Source: Spirochaetales bacterium Spiro_10 (GTDB lineage Bacteria; Spirochaetota; Spirochaetia; Treponematales; Treponemataceae). Taken from it: 64,000 bases of DNA. Below, one piece after another: positions 18,772-27,271 of the stretch (position 1 is its first letter; each line of letters opens with the position of its first letter). The notes below the pieces were generated by a model. It saw only the letters and a program-made list of their open reading frames with translations, was not told the origin of the DNA and did not search any database. The DNA is taken from the NCBI GenBank assembly GCA_001604405.1, contig LVBL01000003.1, positions 1-64,000 of the forward strand, written 5' to 3'. The position numbers and the translations under genes were made by a program.

Positions 18772-19302
18772 CTACCGTTCGCGCGCGAAATGGCCCGCGA
18801 TAAAGGAATCGAGCTCCGTAGCCCCCCGCTCGACCCGGAACGCGAGACTTCGCGGTTCGCCTGCGGCCTTCCATTCGAGGCGGAGTACGCGCGGAGTTTC
18901 TCCGGCGATCAGGCGCATGAGCCTGGCGACCGGCGTTTTCGCCGTCGGCACGCCGTCGGGACGGCCGTCGAAACGGGCCGAAACGAGGCAGTCCACCGGG
19001 ATGCACAGGTCGATCTCCCTCGAGCCGATCCTCCCCCGGTCAAAAAGCGCCGACAGTTCCGACGTCGAGGGATGCGCGTAAAAGCCGATGGCGTCCTCGC
19101 GCGCGTACACGAGACCCCACAGGGGAGGTACTTCCCCTGCCGTGGCCGGCCGTGCGTCCCGCCGCGCGCCTTCGTCAGGCGGGGCGTGACCGGCGGTTAG
19201 TTCCGAGGCGAGAATGGCAAGCTCGTCCCTGCGGATGTTGACGGTGGCGAGCGCGCGTACGGGCGGAACGCGCCCTCCCGGCGCGAAATCGTCTTTATCC
19301 AT
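18772..19302 (-). CDS. Conserved-looking hypothetical protein coupled to uvrD
   Basis: The 176-residue acidic protein has no signal peptide or membrane segment. It starts 8 bases inside the end of uvrD, suggesting translational coupling. A central segment (REIDLCIPVDCLVSARFDG) and the C-terminal VARLMRLIAGETPRVLRLEW suggest a compact alpha/beta fold, but I recognise no family. Its position makes an accessory role to the helicase possible, without direct evidence. Confidence 0.6.
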   Translation of the reverse strand: MDKDDFAPGGRVPPVRALATVNIRRDELAILASELTAGHAPPDEGARRDARPATAGEVPPLWGLVYAREDAIGFYAHPSTSELSALFDRGRIGSREIDLCIPVDCLVSARFDGRPDGVPTAKTPVARLMRLIAGETPRVLRLEWKAAGEPRSLAFRVERGATELDSFIAGHFARER

Positions 19303-21313
19303 CTACGCCCCCCTGCGCGGAAAACTTGGCCTTCATCTTGGCGAGTATCTCTATCGCGTCGCCGGTTTCCACGGGCTCCGACGGCTCGTGATACTCGACG
19401 AGCTCCTCGGGGATTTCCTCGAGAAAGGGGGAAGGCGCGCAATCCACGACGCCGCCCATCTTGCGTCTCCTGCGGCAGCTCGAGATAAAGAGCTTGTCGC
19501 GCGCGCGCGTGATGGCCACGTAAAAGAGCCGCCGCTCTTCCTCGACGTTGCCGTCGCTTTCCTCGAGACACCGCGCGTGCGGGATGATCCCGTCCTCGCA
19601 GCCGACTATGAAGACGACCGGGAACTCGAGCCCCTTCGAGGCGTGGATCGTCATCAGGTTGACCTTTCCCGTGTCCTCGTCCTCCTCCATGTCGTCCCTC
19701 GTGATGAGGGTAATGCGGTTGAGGTAGTCGTAGAGGGACTTCTTGAAATTGTCCGGGTCCTTTTCCCACGTGGATATGGAATTGATCAGGCTGTCGATGT
19801 TGAGGAACTTGTACCGGGCGGCCTTCTCGTTTTTCTGGTATTCCTGCACGAGATAGCTCCAATAGTCGATCTCGTCGACCATTTTTTTCACTTTGTTCGA
19901 AAGGTCCTTTCCCGAAAGCATCGTCGAGCGGTGGTCGGTCACGAAGGACACGAAGGCCTCGACGTCGATCTTCGTCTTTTCCGCGAGCGGCGAGTCGGAG
20001 GCCGCGACGAGGGCGTTCATGGCGGACCATACCGAGCACTTCTTGGCGGTAGCGATGGCGGAGATGTCCTCGATCGTCTTCCGGCCGATGCCGCGCCTGG
20101 GGGTGTTGATGATCCTGAGGAGGTTGATGTCGTCGTCGGGATTCGCGATGACGCGAAGGTAGCTGATGACGTCCTTGATCTCCTTCCTCTGGAAGAAGCT
20201 CGTGCCGCCGGACATGAGGTAGGGGATGTTCTGCTCGAGAAACGCCTCCTCGACGGCGCGCGAGAGGGTGTTCGCCCGGATGAGGACTCCGAAGTCCGCG
20301 TACCGCCGCTTCTCCTCCATGCGTATGGTCTGGATCGTGTCCGCCACGAAGTCGGCCTCGTCGGCCTCGTTCTCCGGGATGTAGATCTCGATGGGCTTCC
20401 CCGAGTCGTTTCCCGACCAGAGGGACTTTTCCTTGCGGTTCGTGTTGTGGGCGATCACGCCGTTCGCCGCGGCGAGTATCGTGCCGGTCGAGCGGTAGTT
20501 CTGCTCGAGCTTGATCTCGAGGAGGCCGGGGAAGTCGCGCTCGAACATGCGGATGTTCTCGTAGTTCGCCCCGCGCCAGGAGTAGATCGACTGGTCGTCG
20601 TCGCCGACGACGCAGACGTTCCGGTCCGCCATCGCCTGCATGAACTGGTACTGCTGTATGCTCGTGTCCTGGAACTCGTCGACCATGACGTACTTGTAGC
20701 GGTCCCGGTACTTTGCGAGCACCTCGGGGTGCTCGCGGAACAGCTTGAGGGGGAGGATGATGAGGTCGTCGAAGTCGACGGCGTTGAAAAGCTTCAGTCC
20801 CGACTGGTATTCCTCGTAGAGGCGCCGGTACTGGTCGTTGGCCCCGTCGCCCCAGCCCCTCATGCCCGTCTTGATCTGCGAGAAGAGGTTGCCGATGGCG
20901 TACACGTCGAGCGCGTCCGCCGTGAACCCGAGCTCGCGTCCCGTTTCCTTGATGAGCTGGTTGCGGTCGACGTCGTCGTAGATGCTGAAGTTCTCCCTCC
21001 AGCCGAGACGCTCGATGTCCTCGCGGAGGACGCGGACCCCGAAGGCGTGAAAGGTGCTGACGGTGAGCATCTGGAGTTTCTTTCCGGTCAGCTCCTTCAC
21101 GCGCGCCGACATCTCCCGCGCCGCCTTGTTCGTGAAGGTGAGTGCCAGGATCTGCGACTGCGGAATCCCCGAATCGAGCATGTAGGCCATGCGAAAGGTG
21201 ATGACCCGCGTTTTTCCCGAGCCGGCGCCCGCTATGATGAGAACCGGTCCCTCGATCGAGGTTACCGCGAGATACTGTTCGTCGTTCAATTCGGCGCGAT
21301 AGTCATGGGTCAT
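19295..21313 (-). CDS. pcrA: UvrD/Rep/PcrA-type superfamily 1 DNA helicase
   Basis: The 672-residue protein has the SF1A helicase motifs in order. They are the Q-motif ELNDEQYLAV, Walker A GAGSGKT, motif Ia ALTFTNKAA, Walker B VDEFQDTS, QNYRST, and a late VAITRARDKL. It unwinds DNA 3'-5' with ATP in repair and replication restart. The length is near the usual 650-720. PcrA, UvrD and Rep cannot be separated from sequence alone. The ATG at 21313 is preceded by a -10-like TATAGT only 8 bases away. It is divergent from the flagellar operon. Confidence 0.92.
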   Translation of the reverse strand: MTHDYRAELNDEQYLAVTSIEGPVLIIAGAGSGKTRVITFRMAYMLDSGIPQSQILALTFTNKAAREMSARVKELTGKKLQMLTVSTFHAFGVRVLREDIERLGWRENFSIYDDVDRNQLIKETGRELGFTADALDVYAIGNLFSQIKTGMRGWGDGANDQYRRLYEEYQSGLKLFNAVDFDDLIILPLKLFREHPEVLAKYRDRYKYVMVDEFQDTSIQQYQFMQAMADRNVCVVGDDDQSIYSWRGANYENIRMFERDFPGLLEIKLEQNYRSTGTILAAANGVIAHNTNRKEKSLWSGNDSGKPIEIYIPENEADEADFVADTIQTIRMEEKRRYADFGVLIRANTLSRAVEEAFLEQNIPYLMSGGTSFFQRKEIKDVISYLRVIANPDDDINLLRIINTPRRGIGRKTIEDISAIATAKKCSVWSAMNALVAASDSPLAEKTKIDVEAFVSFVTDHRSTMLSGKDLSNKVKKMVDEIDYWSYLVQEYQKNEKAARYKFLNIDSLINSISTWEKDPDNFKKSLYDYLNRITLITRDDMEEDEDTGKVNLMTIHASKGLEFPVVFIVGCEDGIIPHARCLEESDGNVEEERRLFYVAITRARDKLFISSCRRRRKMGGVVDCAPSPFLEEIPEELVEYHEPSEPVETGDAIEILAKMKAKFSAQGGVDG

Positions 21314-21321
21314 GGTCGGTG

Positions 21322-21327
21322 ACTATA
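21322..21327 (-). promoter_or_regulatory. Possible -10 element of uvrD/pcrA, leaderless spacing
   Basis: On the minus strand TATAGT lies 8 bases before the ATG at 21313. No good -35 is seen at 16-18 bases and no Shine-Dalgarno is present. Confidence 0.3.
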
Positions 21328-21372
21328 CCAGAACGCCCCGTTTTCCGCCATGGGGACCGTCTTTTTTTCCCC

Positions 21373-21402
21373 TTGTGCAGGCGCAAGGTCTGCGGTTATA
21401 AT
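21373..21402 (+). promoter_or_regulatory. Sigma-70 type promoter of the flagellar operon
   Basis: TTGTGC (21373-21378), an 18-base spacer and a perfect TATAAT (21397-21402) predict a start near 21409 and a leader of about 33 bases with a GGGGGGAAA ribosome-binding site. Spirochaetal fla operons are known to use the housekeeping sigma factor, which this fits. Confidence 0.65.
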
Positions 21403-21441
21403 GGACAAAATCCCGGCTGAAGCCGGAATCGGGGGGAAACA

Positions 21442-22065
21442 GTGGCTCGTCGCGGTACGCTTGGTCGGGTTGTTGCGCTTCTGTTATTGATACTCCTGCT
21501 CGCCGCCGGCGGGATACTCTGGTTCGACTATCTCGGAATCGTGGAATCGCGCCGCTTTTTCGGGCCTCTCTATAGCCTTTTCGGCATAACCCCCCGCTCG
21601 GGCGTCACGACCCTGCCGCAGGAAGACGGTGACCTGGATGCGGACCGCATCGCGAAGCGCCTCGAGGCGATCGACCTCCGCTCGGAGGAGCTCAGCCTCC
21701 GCGAAAAGGACGTCGAGCGCCGCGAGGGCGAGATCCTCCAGATTTCGCAGGAGCTCGAGGACCGGCTCGCCTCCGTGGAGGAACGCGAGTCCACCTTTAC
21801 CTCGATGCTCCGCCAGACCGACGATCGCGCCGCCAACGTACGCCAGATAGCCGTCTACATGAACGGCATGCCCCCCGACAATGCCGTCAAGAACCTCCTT
21901 GCCATGGACGACCAGGACGTCATCGACGTCCTGCGCGCCGTCGAAGCGCTCGCCGCCCAGTCGGGACGAGCCTCGTCGGTGGCCTTCTGGTTCTCGAAGA
22001 TGCCTCCGGAACGCGCGGCCGAGATACAGCGAAAGATGGCGAATAAGCCGGTTTCCGTCCCCTGA
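21442..22065 (+). CDS. flbB: Periplasmic flagellar collar protein FlbB
   Basis: The 207-residue protein has one N-terminal membrane segment (residues 8-28), then a long coiled coil (about 70-120, DIRSEELSLREKDVERREGE-like heptads). A C-terminal MotE/MgtE-N-like helical domain contains NLLAMDDQDVIDVLRAVEAL. In Borrelia, FlbB is the base of the spirochaete-specific collar around the periplasmic motor and lies just before fliK, as here. The GTG start follows a GGGGGGAAAC ribosome-binding site. It is the first gene of the operon; the flgB-fliJ genes that precede it in Borrelia are absent here. Confidence 0.8.
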   Translation: MARRGTLGRVVALLLLILLLAAGGILWFDYLGIVESRRFFGPLYSLFGITPRSGVTTLPQEDGDLDADRIAKRLEAIDLRSEELSLREKDVERREGEILQISQELEDRLASVEERESTFTSMLRQTDDRAANVRQIAVYMNGMPPDNAVKNLLAMDDQDVIDVLRAVEALAAQSGRASSVAFWFSKMPPERAAEIQRKMANKPVSVP

Positions 22066-22125
22066 TACCGAATTCCCGAAAAAATGAGTCAACTTGCCTC
22101 CCGAATCCTTCGAAAATGGAGGGGT

Positions 22126-22141
22126 AGGACTGTCCAGTCCT
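22126..22141. repeat. 16-base palindrome between flbB and fliK
   Basis: AGGACTG-TC-CAGTCCT is an inverted repeat with 7-base arms and a 2-base centre, located 22 bases before the fliK start and just upstream of its AGGAGG ribosome-binding site. The centre is too short for an RNA hairpin loop, so a protein-binding operator is as likely. Confidence 0.45.
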
Positions 22142-22162
22142 GAATCAGGAGGTACGTACGTG

Positions 22163-23575
22163 ATGCACATGCCCGACGTCCTGCAGGCCGAGCCGCCCCG
22201 AGTAGCCGACGCACACCGCGCCGGAGGCCCGAACGCGACCCGCGAGCCTGCGCAAGACGGAAACCCGGGAACTGAAACTGCACGAAACGGATCTTCTTTC
22301 CTCGCGATCATCGAAGAGATGCTCGCCGGCTCCATGGATGGAATGGACGAGATACGGCAACTATCGTCCCTGAAAACAGCCGAACGGGAAGCAGGGGGCG
22401 CTCACGCCCCGGGCGAGAGTGACGCCCTCAAAAAACGTGGAGCCGGCGTGGCGAATGACGCGCGCTCCGGCAAGAATTACGCGCGGGCCGACGCTTTGAC
22501 CGTGTCGGGCCGAAAGGGCTTCGACGCGGACGGAGTACGACCCGGCGAACTGACCGACGGCAAGAATGCCGCGACCGTAAACGAAGGCCGTCTCCGTACC
22601 CGGACCGAGTCCGCCGACGGGGCGGAATCCCAGACGCTTGAAGGGCTTGAGAACTCCCTTCGCCGGCTTGCCGCACGGGGAACACGGGGCGAGGGCGAAC
22701 CGTCCGACGGCAACGACGGTACGTTCGGCGCGCGCATCGATTCCGCGTCGCTCGCAACCGCGTTTTCGGCCCGCGAGGCCCCCGTGGCGGCTTTCCTGCC
22801 CGCGGGACGGAAAGAAGGAGCCGTCGAAGTCGAGGGCGACGACCGGGCGACAGGCGCCGTCGGCCGCGCCGCAGCGCGCGACCGCAAGGCCGCCATTGCC
22901 GTGCGCGACGAACGTACCCTTGCGGCCGTTCAGGAGCGCATTGCCCGGGAAGGTCTTGCCGAAAAGGCGTCGGGCGGTCCGCTCGAGACAGAAACGACGG
23001 AGACCGCCGACGGCGTCGCCGACATGTCCATCGGCTTCAGGGCCGAGCGGCCCGCGGGAGGCTACGGCGAAACGCAGGCAGCCTTGCGCGCGGACGGCGG
23101 GCAGTCGGGCGAGGCGAGTTTCTCGACCATGCTCTCCCAGGAACTGCGCGAACAGGCGGGAGAGTTCGTGAAGGCGGGGAAGATCGTCCTCCGGGACGGC
23201 AATTCCGGCACGATCAGGCTCACGCTCCATCCCGAATCCCTGGGTAACGTGCGCATCAGCCTCGACCTTTCGGGGGATAAACGCATATCGGGAAGGATTC
23301 ATGTCGCCTCGAAAGAGGCCTACGACGCCTTTCTCGAGAACCTCGACGGACTTTCGGACGCTTTCGTGGAGGGCGGCTTCGAGAGCGCGGGCTTCGACCT
23401 TTCCTGGTCGGGTAATCCCGGATACCGCGGGGACGACGGGACGGACAACGGCTCGGTCAGCGCGCCGTTTTACGCCTCCTCGGTTCCCGATGTAATGTCC
23501 CGGACGAATTCTACCGATAGGTTTGGAAGCGGCTACCGTGGATACGGCATGTCAGCAATCGACGTGTTTGCCTGA
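22163..23575 (+). CDS. fliK: Flagellar hook-length control protein FliK
   Basis: The 470-residue protein has a long, low-complexity, Gly/Ala/charged N-terminal region (about 1-340), as FliK molecular rulers do. The compact C-terminal FliK domain at about 345-440 includes GTIRLTLHPESLGNVRISLDL. FliK sets hook length and switches export specificity via FlhB. The ATG at 22163 (or the adjacent GTG at 22160) is preceded by a strong AGGAGG; the frame upstream to 22094 is not used. The position between flbB and flgD matches the Treponema tap1 and Borrelia flbC genes. Confidence 0.9.
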   Translation: MHMPDVLQAEPPRVADAHRAGGPNATREPAQDGNPGTETARNGSSFLAIIEEMLAGSMDGMDEIRQLSSLKTAEREAGGAHAPGESDALKKRGAGVANDARSGKNYARADALTVSGRKGFDADGVRPGELTDGKNAATVNEGRLRTRTESADGAESQTLEGLENSLRRLAARGTRGEGEPSDGNDGTFGARIDSASLATAFSAREAPVAAFLPAGRKEGAVEVEGDDRATGAVGRAAARDRKAAIAVRDERTLAAVQERIAREGLAEKASGGPLETETTETADGVADMSIGFRAERPAGGYGETQAALRADGGQSGEASFSTMLSQELREQAGEFVKAGKIVLRDGNSGTIRLTLHPESLGNVRISLDLSGDKRISGRIHVASKEAYDAFLENLDGLSDAFVEGGFESAGFDLSWSGNPGYRGDDGTDNGSVSAPFYASSVPDVMSRTNSTDRFGSGYRGYGMSAIDVFA

Positions 23576-23596
23576 CGGCAAAAAAGGTGAGGCGGA

Positions 23597-24067
23597 ATGG
23601 ATATCGGATCGTTGTTGGGAAACGGCATGAGCAAACAGGAAAAGACGCTTACCCAACTGCAGGTAGATACCTTCAACAAAACGCTTGCGGTCAACGGAAG
23701 GACCCCCAAGACTGAACTCGGCAAGGATGATTTTCTCCAGCTCCTCATCGCGCAGTTGTCCCACCAGGATCCGACGGCGCCGATGGAGGATACCCAATTC
23801 ATCGCGCAGATGGCGCAGTTCTCGAGCCTCGAGCAGATGACGAACATGAACGCGAGCTTCTCCAAGCTCGCCAGCATGCTCGGCAGTTCCGAGGCCGCGG
23901 GAGCCGTAGGCCGTTCGTGCGACCTTGAAATGGGCGACAATACCGTGACCGGCGTCATTCAGGCGGCGACGCGCGGGGATTTTCCCCAGGTGCTCGTGAA
24001 CGGTTCATGGTACGACTGGTCGTCGGTAAAGACCATATACGCTGACAACGGGGGTACGACACTATGA
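23597..24067 (+). CDS. flgD: Flagellar hook capping protein FlgD
   Basis: The 156-residue protein contains the FlgD N-terminal signature [20 protein letters not shown] followed by [19 protein letters not shown], which defines the family. It caps the growing hook so that FlgE can polymerise. It is a short FlgD, with only a small C-terminal domain ending YADNGGTTL, as in other spirochaetes. The start has a GAGGCGG ribosome-binding site. Its stop overlaps the flgE start by 4 bases. Confidence 0.95.
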   Translation: MDIGSLLGNGMSKQEKTLTQLQVDTFNKTLAVNGRTPKTELGKDDFLQLLIAQLSHQDPTAPMEDTQFIAQMAQFSSLEQMTNMNASFSKLASMLGSSEAAGAVGRSCDLEMGDNTVTGVIQAATRGDFPQVLVNGSWYDWSSVKTIYADNGGTTL

Positions 24068-25455
24068 TGAGATCGCTTTATTCCGGCGTATCCGGAATGC
24101 AGAACCACCAGACGCGCATGGACGTTCTGGGAAACAATATCGCCAACGTTAACACGACCGGCTTCAAGCGCGGCCGCGTGAACTTTCAGGACCTCCTTTC
24201 CCAGCAGATGTCGGGAGCAGCGAAGCCGACCGACGAGCTCGGCGGCGTCAACCCGAAGGAAGTCGGGCTCGGCATGAACATCGCCTCGATCGACACGATC
24301 CATACGCAGGGCTCCCTCCAGACCACCGGCGTCCAGACCGACGTGGCCATCCAGGGCAACGGCTTTTTCGTCATGAAGGCAGGCGAGAAGTCCTACTATA
24401 CCCGCGCGGGGACCTTCGGGCTCGACAACCAGGGAACCCTGGTCAATCCCGCGAACGGTATGAGGGTTCAGGGCTGGATGGCGCGCGACATCGACGGAAC
24501 GCTCATCCTCAACACCTCGAGCCAGCCCGAGGACCTCGTGGTCCCGGTAGGGCAGAAGATCGACGCCCGCGCGACCACGAACGTGAACTACGCCTGTAAC
24601 CTCGACAAGCGCCTCCCCGAAATACCCGAAGGCGCGAGCCGGGCGGACATCCTGAGCTCGACGTGGGCGACCGAATTCCAGGTGTACGACGAGTTCGGCC
24701 AGGAGCACATCCTGAACGTCTCGTTTACCCGCGTTCCGGGAACGAACAACCAGTGGCAGGCGACGGTCAACGTCGATCCGACCGACGGAGGGGCTGCGGC
24801 CACTCGGGTCGGCCTCAATACCACCGACGGAACCGGGAACTCGTTTATCGTCAATTTCGACAACAACGGAATGCTCGCCGGAGTCACCGACACGGCCGGT
24901 AACGCGACGCCGGAGGCCGGACAGGTAATGGTCCAGGTTTCCTTCAACGTCGCGGGCGCGAATCCCCAGCCGGACGGCGCTCCGACCCGCCAGACCCTCT
25001 CGATCAACCTCGGGGAAATCGGTTCCGTGAAGAACACGGTTACCCAGTTCAGCGAGAAGAGCTCGACGAAGGCCTACGAGCAGGACGGCTACAAGATGGG
25101 CTATCTCGAGAATTTCAAGATAGACCAGTCGGGCATCATCACCGGGGTGTATTCCAACGGCGCCAACCGCACGATCGGGCAGATCGCCATGGCGACCTTC
25201 GCGAACCAGGGCGGCCTCGAGAAGGCGGGCGAGAACACCTATGTCCAGTCCAACAACTCCGGGATCGCCAATATCGGCGTTTCGGGGGTTGCCGGCAAGG
25301 GCAAGCTCATCGCCGGCGCGCTCGAGATGAGCAACGTCGACCTGACCGAGCAGTTCACGGACCTCATCGTGACCCAGCGCGGCTTCCAGGCCAGCTCGAA
25401 GACCATACAGACGTCCGACACGATGCTCGACACCGTGTTGAACCTGAAACGCTAA
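24064..25455 (+). CDS. flgE: Flagellar hook protein FlgE
   Basis: The 463-residue hook subunit has the N-terminal rod motif [29 protein letters not shown], and the matching C-terminal helix ending VLNLKR. It is exported to the periplasm and forms the hook of the periplasmic flagellum. K165, C178 and N179 (VGQK and YACN) are present; the same numbers were reported for the self-formed lysinoalanine cross-link between T. denticola FlgE subunits. The hook should therefore be covalently cross-linked. An internal promoter begins within its last codons. Confidence 0.97.
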   Translation: MMRSLYSGVSGMQNHQTRMDVLGNNIANVNTTGFKRGRVNFQDLLSQQMSGAAKPTDELGGVNPKEVGLGMNIASIDTIHTQGSLQTTGVQTDVAIQGNGFFVMKAGEKSYYTRAGTFGLDNQGTLVNPANGMRVQGWMARDIDGTLILNTSSQPEDLVVPVGQKIDARATTNVNYACNLDKRLPEIPEGASRADILSSTWATEFQVYDEFGQEHILNVSFTRVPGTNNQWQATVNVDPTDGGAAATRVGLNTTDGTGNSFIVNFDNNGMLAGVTDTAGNATPEAGQVMVQVSFNVAGANPQPDGAPTRQTLSINLGEIGSVKNTVTQFSEKSSTKAYEQDGYKMGYLENFKIDQSGIITGVYSNGANRTIGQIAMATFANQGGLEKAGENTYVQSNNSGIANIGVSGVAGKGKLIAGALEMSNVDLTEQFTDLIVTQRGFQASSKTIQTSDTMLDTVLNLKR

Positions 25456-25466
25456 TAGGCTAGAAT
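25438..25466 (+). promoter_or_regulatory. Putative internal promoter at the flgE-flbD junction
   Basis: TTGAAC (25438-25443), a 17-base spacer and TAGAAT (25461-25466) overlap the end of flgE. Predicted transcription starts near 25473, directly at the base of a GC-rich hairpin. Confidence 0.5.
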
Positions 25467-25473
25467 GATCCGT

Positions 25474-25499
25474 GCGGCGGTTCCTCGCGGGGCCGCCGC
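25474..25499 (+). promoter_or_regulatory. GC-rich stem-loop in the flgE-flbD spacer
   Basis: GCGGCGG (25474-25480) pairs perfectly with CCGCCGC (25493-25499). The 12-base interior can form two further C-G pairs. No T tract follows, so it is not a standard terminator. It may stabilise the 5' end of a motA-type transcript or protect upstream mRNA ends. Confidence 0.5.
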
Positions 25500-25526
25500 C
25501 GAACTCGGTGAGTCGGGGGGCGGAAG

Positions 25527-25724
25527 ATGATCGCGGTTACGCAGCTGAACGGCAAGGAATACTGGATAAACCCGCACCAAATCGAGGCGATCGAGTGCAA
25601 TCCGGACGTCACGCTCGTGATGCTCTCGGGAAAGCGCGTCGTTATCAGGGAAAAACCCGCCGACGTGATAGATCGGATCGTCGCGTACCGCCGCCAGATA
25701 GGCGCATTCAAAAACGAGGAGTAG
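25527..25724 (+). CDS. flbD: Flagellar FlbD family protein
   Basis: The 65-residue protein matches the FlbD family: MIAVTQLNGKEYWINPHQIE at the start, then TLVMLSGKRVVI and a C-terminal helix. It is a small cytoplasmic protein found only in flagellar operons; its molecular role is not established. The position between flgE and motA is the standard spirochaete order. The start has an AGTCGGGGGGCGGAAG ribosome-binding region, and motA follows after 6 bases. Confidence 0.9.
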   Translation: MIAVTQLNGKEYWINPHQIEAIECNPDVTLVMLSGKRVVIREKPADVIDRIVAYRRQIGAFKNEE

Positions 25725-25730
25725 GATTCT

Positions 25731-26510
25731 ATGGATATCGCGTCATGGATCGGTCTGTTTGGCGGTTTGGGAATCGTTATATTCGGCGCCTTCCTTGGTG
25801 GATCGCTCGGAGGCCTGTTCCATATACCCTCGCTGTTCATCACGGGCGGCGGCTCGTATCTCTGCCTGTACCTGACGTACCCCCTCGGGCACGTCATTGG
25901 CATCTTCGGGATCATGGGCCGGTGCTTCAAAACCTACGATTTCGGCGAGCGGACGCTTGTCCAGAAGCTCGTCTCCTTCTCCGAAAAGGCCCGGCGCGAG
26001 GGTATCCTCGCCCTCGAGGAGGAGATCCAGGACCTCGACGACGAGTTCATGCGGAACGGACTGAGGCTCGTGGTTGACGGAACCGACGGCGAGGTCATCC
26101 GCACGCTGATGGAAAACGAGCTCAACCAGATGGAGGCCAGGCACAATACGCAAATTACCCTGGTTAACGCGTGGGCGACGCTCGCGCCGGGTTTCGGAAT
26201 GCTCGGTACCGTTATCGGACTTATCGGTATGCTTTCGAACCTCGCCGACAAAAGCTCGCTCGGCCCGAACATGGCGACCGCGCTCGTAACGACCCTCTAC
26301 GGATCCATGTTGCAAAACTGGCTCTTCGTTCCAATCGCCGGAAAGCTCGGTTACCAGAACAGCATGGAGGCGAAGGCGCGGGAGATGGTCATCGAGGGAG
26401 TCCTCTCGATCCAGGCGGGCGACAATCCCCGGATTCTCGCCCAGAAGATGCTCACGTACCTGACTCCGAAAGACCGGAAGGTCATCGAGTCCGACGTGAT
26501 GAAGGACTGA
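25731..26510 (+). CDS. motA: Flagellar stator protein MotA (possibly sodium-type)
   Basis: The 259-residue protein has four membrane helices with the large cytoplasmic loop (about 60-150) that contacts FliG. The third helix contains the conserved proline in LAPGFGMLGTVIGLIG and the fourth contains ATALVTTLYGS. T160 and T187/T188 correspond to the threonines of sodium-driven PomA/MotP rather than the alanines or glycines of proton-driven MotA. The stator converts ion flow into torque in the inner membrane. It is followed by motB after 6 bases. Confidence 0.95.
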   Translation: MDIASWIGLFGGLGIVIFGAFLGGSLGGLFHIPSLFITGGGSYLCLYLTYPLGHVIGIFGIMGRCFKTYDFGERTLVQKLVSFSEKARREGILALEEEIQDLDDEFMRNGLRLVVDGTDGEVIRTLMENELNQMEARHNTQITLVNAWATLAPGFGMLGTVIGLIGMLSNLADKSSLGPNMATALVTTLYGSMLQNWLFVPIAGKLGYQNSMEAKAREMVIEGVLSIQAGDNPRILAQKMLTYLTPKDRKVIESDVMKD

Positions 26511-26516
26511 CGCGCG

Positions 26517-27233
26517 ATGGCAAAAAAGAAGCGGGAAGCGAAGGCCGCGAGCTCCGGGTGGCTCAACACCTACGCGGACATGATCACGCTCTGCATGTGC
26601 TTCTTCGTCATGCTCTACGATCCGTCCGAGGCGGACGTCGTCCAGCTCGCGCAGATGACGGCTTCCATACAGGGCGACCCGACGGGCGGAGGTCAATCCC
26701 TCGCCGCTGGGCGCCTCTCCGACCTCGGCAACACGATCAACTCGATGCCGTCGATGGAGAAGGGAAGGTCGCTCGGTCTCGCGGTAAAGCGGGCGGTAAG
26801 CCTCTTCGCCCCGGAGATCAAGACCAACAAGATTTCGATCACGAGCGACGAGCGGGGTCTCGTCATCACGCTGGCGGCGGATTCCTTCTTCCGGACCGGC
26901 AGCGCGGAGCTCAATATCGAGGAAACGCGCGATACCCTGCTCGGCATCGGACAGTTCCTATCGTCCGAGGAGCTCAAGGACAGGCGTTTCAGGATCGAGG
27001 GTCATACGGACGCTGGCGCGACGGATCCGGCGCAATGGCCGAGCAACTGGGAGCTATCCTCGATGCGGTCGGTCAACGTCCTCCATTATCTGACCGATTT
27101 CGGAGCCGACGAAAAGAGGTTCGCCGTCGCGGGGTACGCGGATACGCGTCCCTTCGCCTCGAACGATACTGCTGAAGGCCGCGCCTACAACAGGCGCGTG
27201 GACATAATTATTCTGGACGAAGGCCATTTTTGA
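26517..27233 (+). CDS. motB: Flagellar stator protein MotB (possibly sodium-type)
   Basis: The 238-residue protein has one membrane helix with the essential aspartate D21 ([16 protein letters not shown]), a plug/linker, and a C-terminal OmpA-like peptidoglycan-binding domain. That domain includes [23 protein letters not shown] and YNRRVDI. It anchors the stator to the cell wall. The MCFFVML segment, with Cys28, looks more like PomB than proton-type MotB. The start ATG lies 6 bases after motA. Confidence 0.95.
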   Translation: MAKKKREAKAASSGWLNTYADMITLCMCFFVMLYDPSEADVVQLAQMTASIQGDPTGGGQSLAAGRLSDLGNTINSMPSMEKGRSLGLAVKRAVSLFAPEIKTNKISITSDERGLVITLAADSFFRTGSAELNIEETRDTLLGIGQFLSSEELKDRRFRIEGHTDAGATDPAQWPSNWELSSMRSVNVLHYLTDFGADEKRFAVAGYADTRPFASNDTAEGRAYNRRVDIIILDEGHF

Positions 27234-27242
27234 TGGTATCAT
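27214..27242 (+). promoter_or_regulatory. Possible internal promoter before fliL
   Basis: TGGACG (27214-27219), a 17-base spacer and TATCAT (27237-27242) straddle the motB stop codon, leaving a leader of about 24 bases to fliL with an AAGGA ribosome-binding site. The match is moderate. Confidence 0.3.
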
Positions 27243-27271
27243 GTTCGGAAGGCAATTAATAAGGAACAGAA

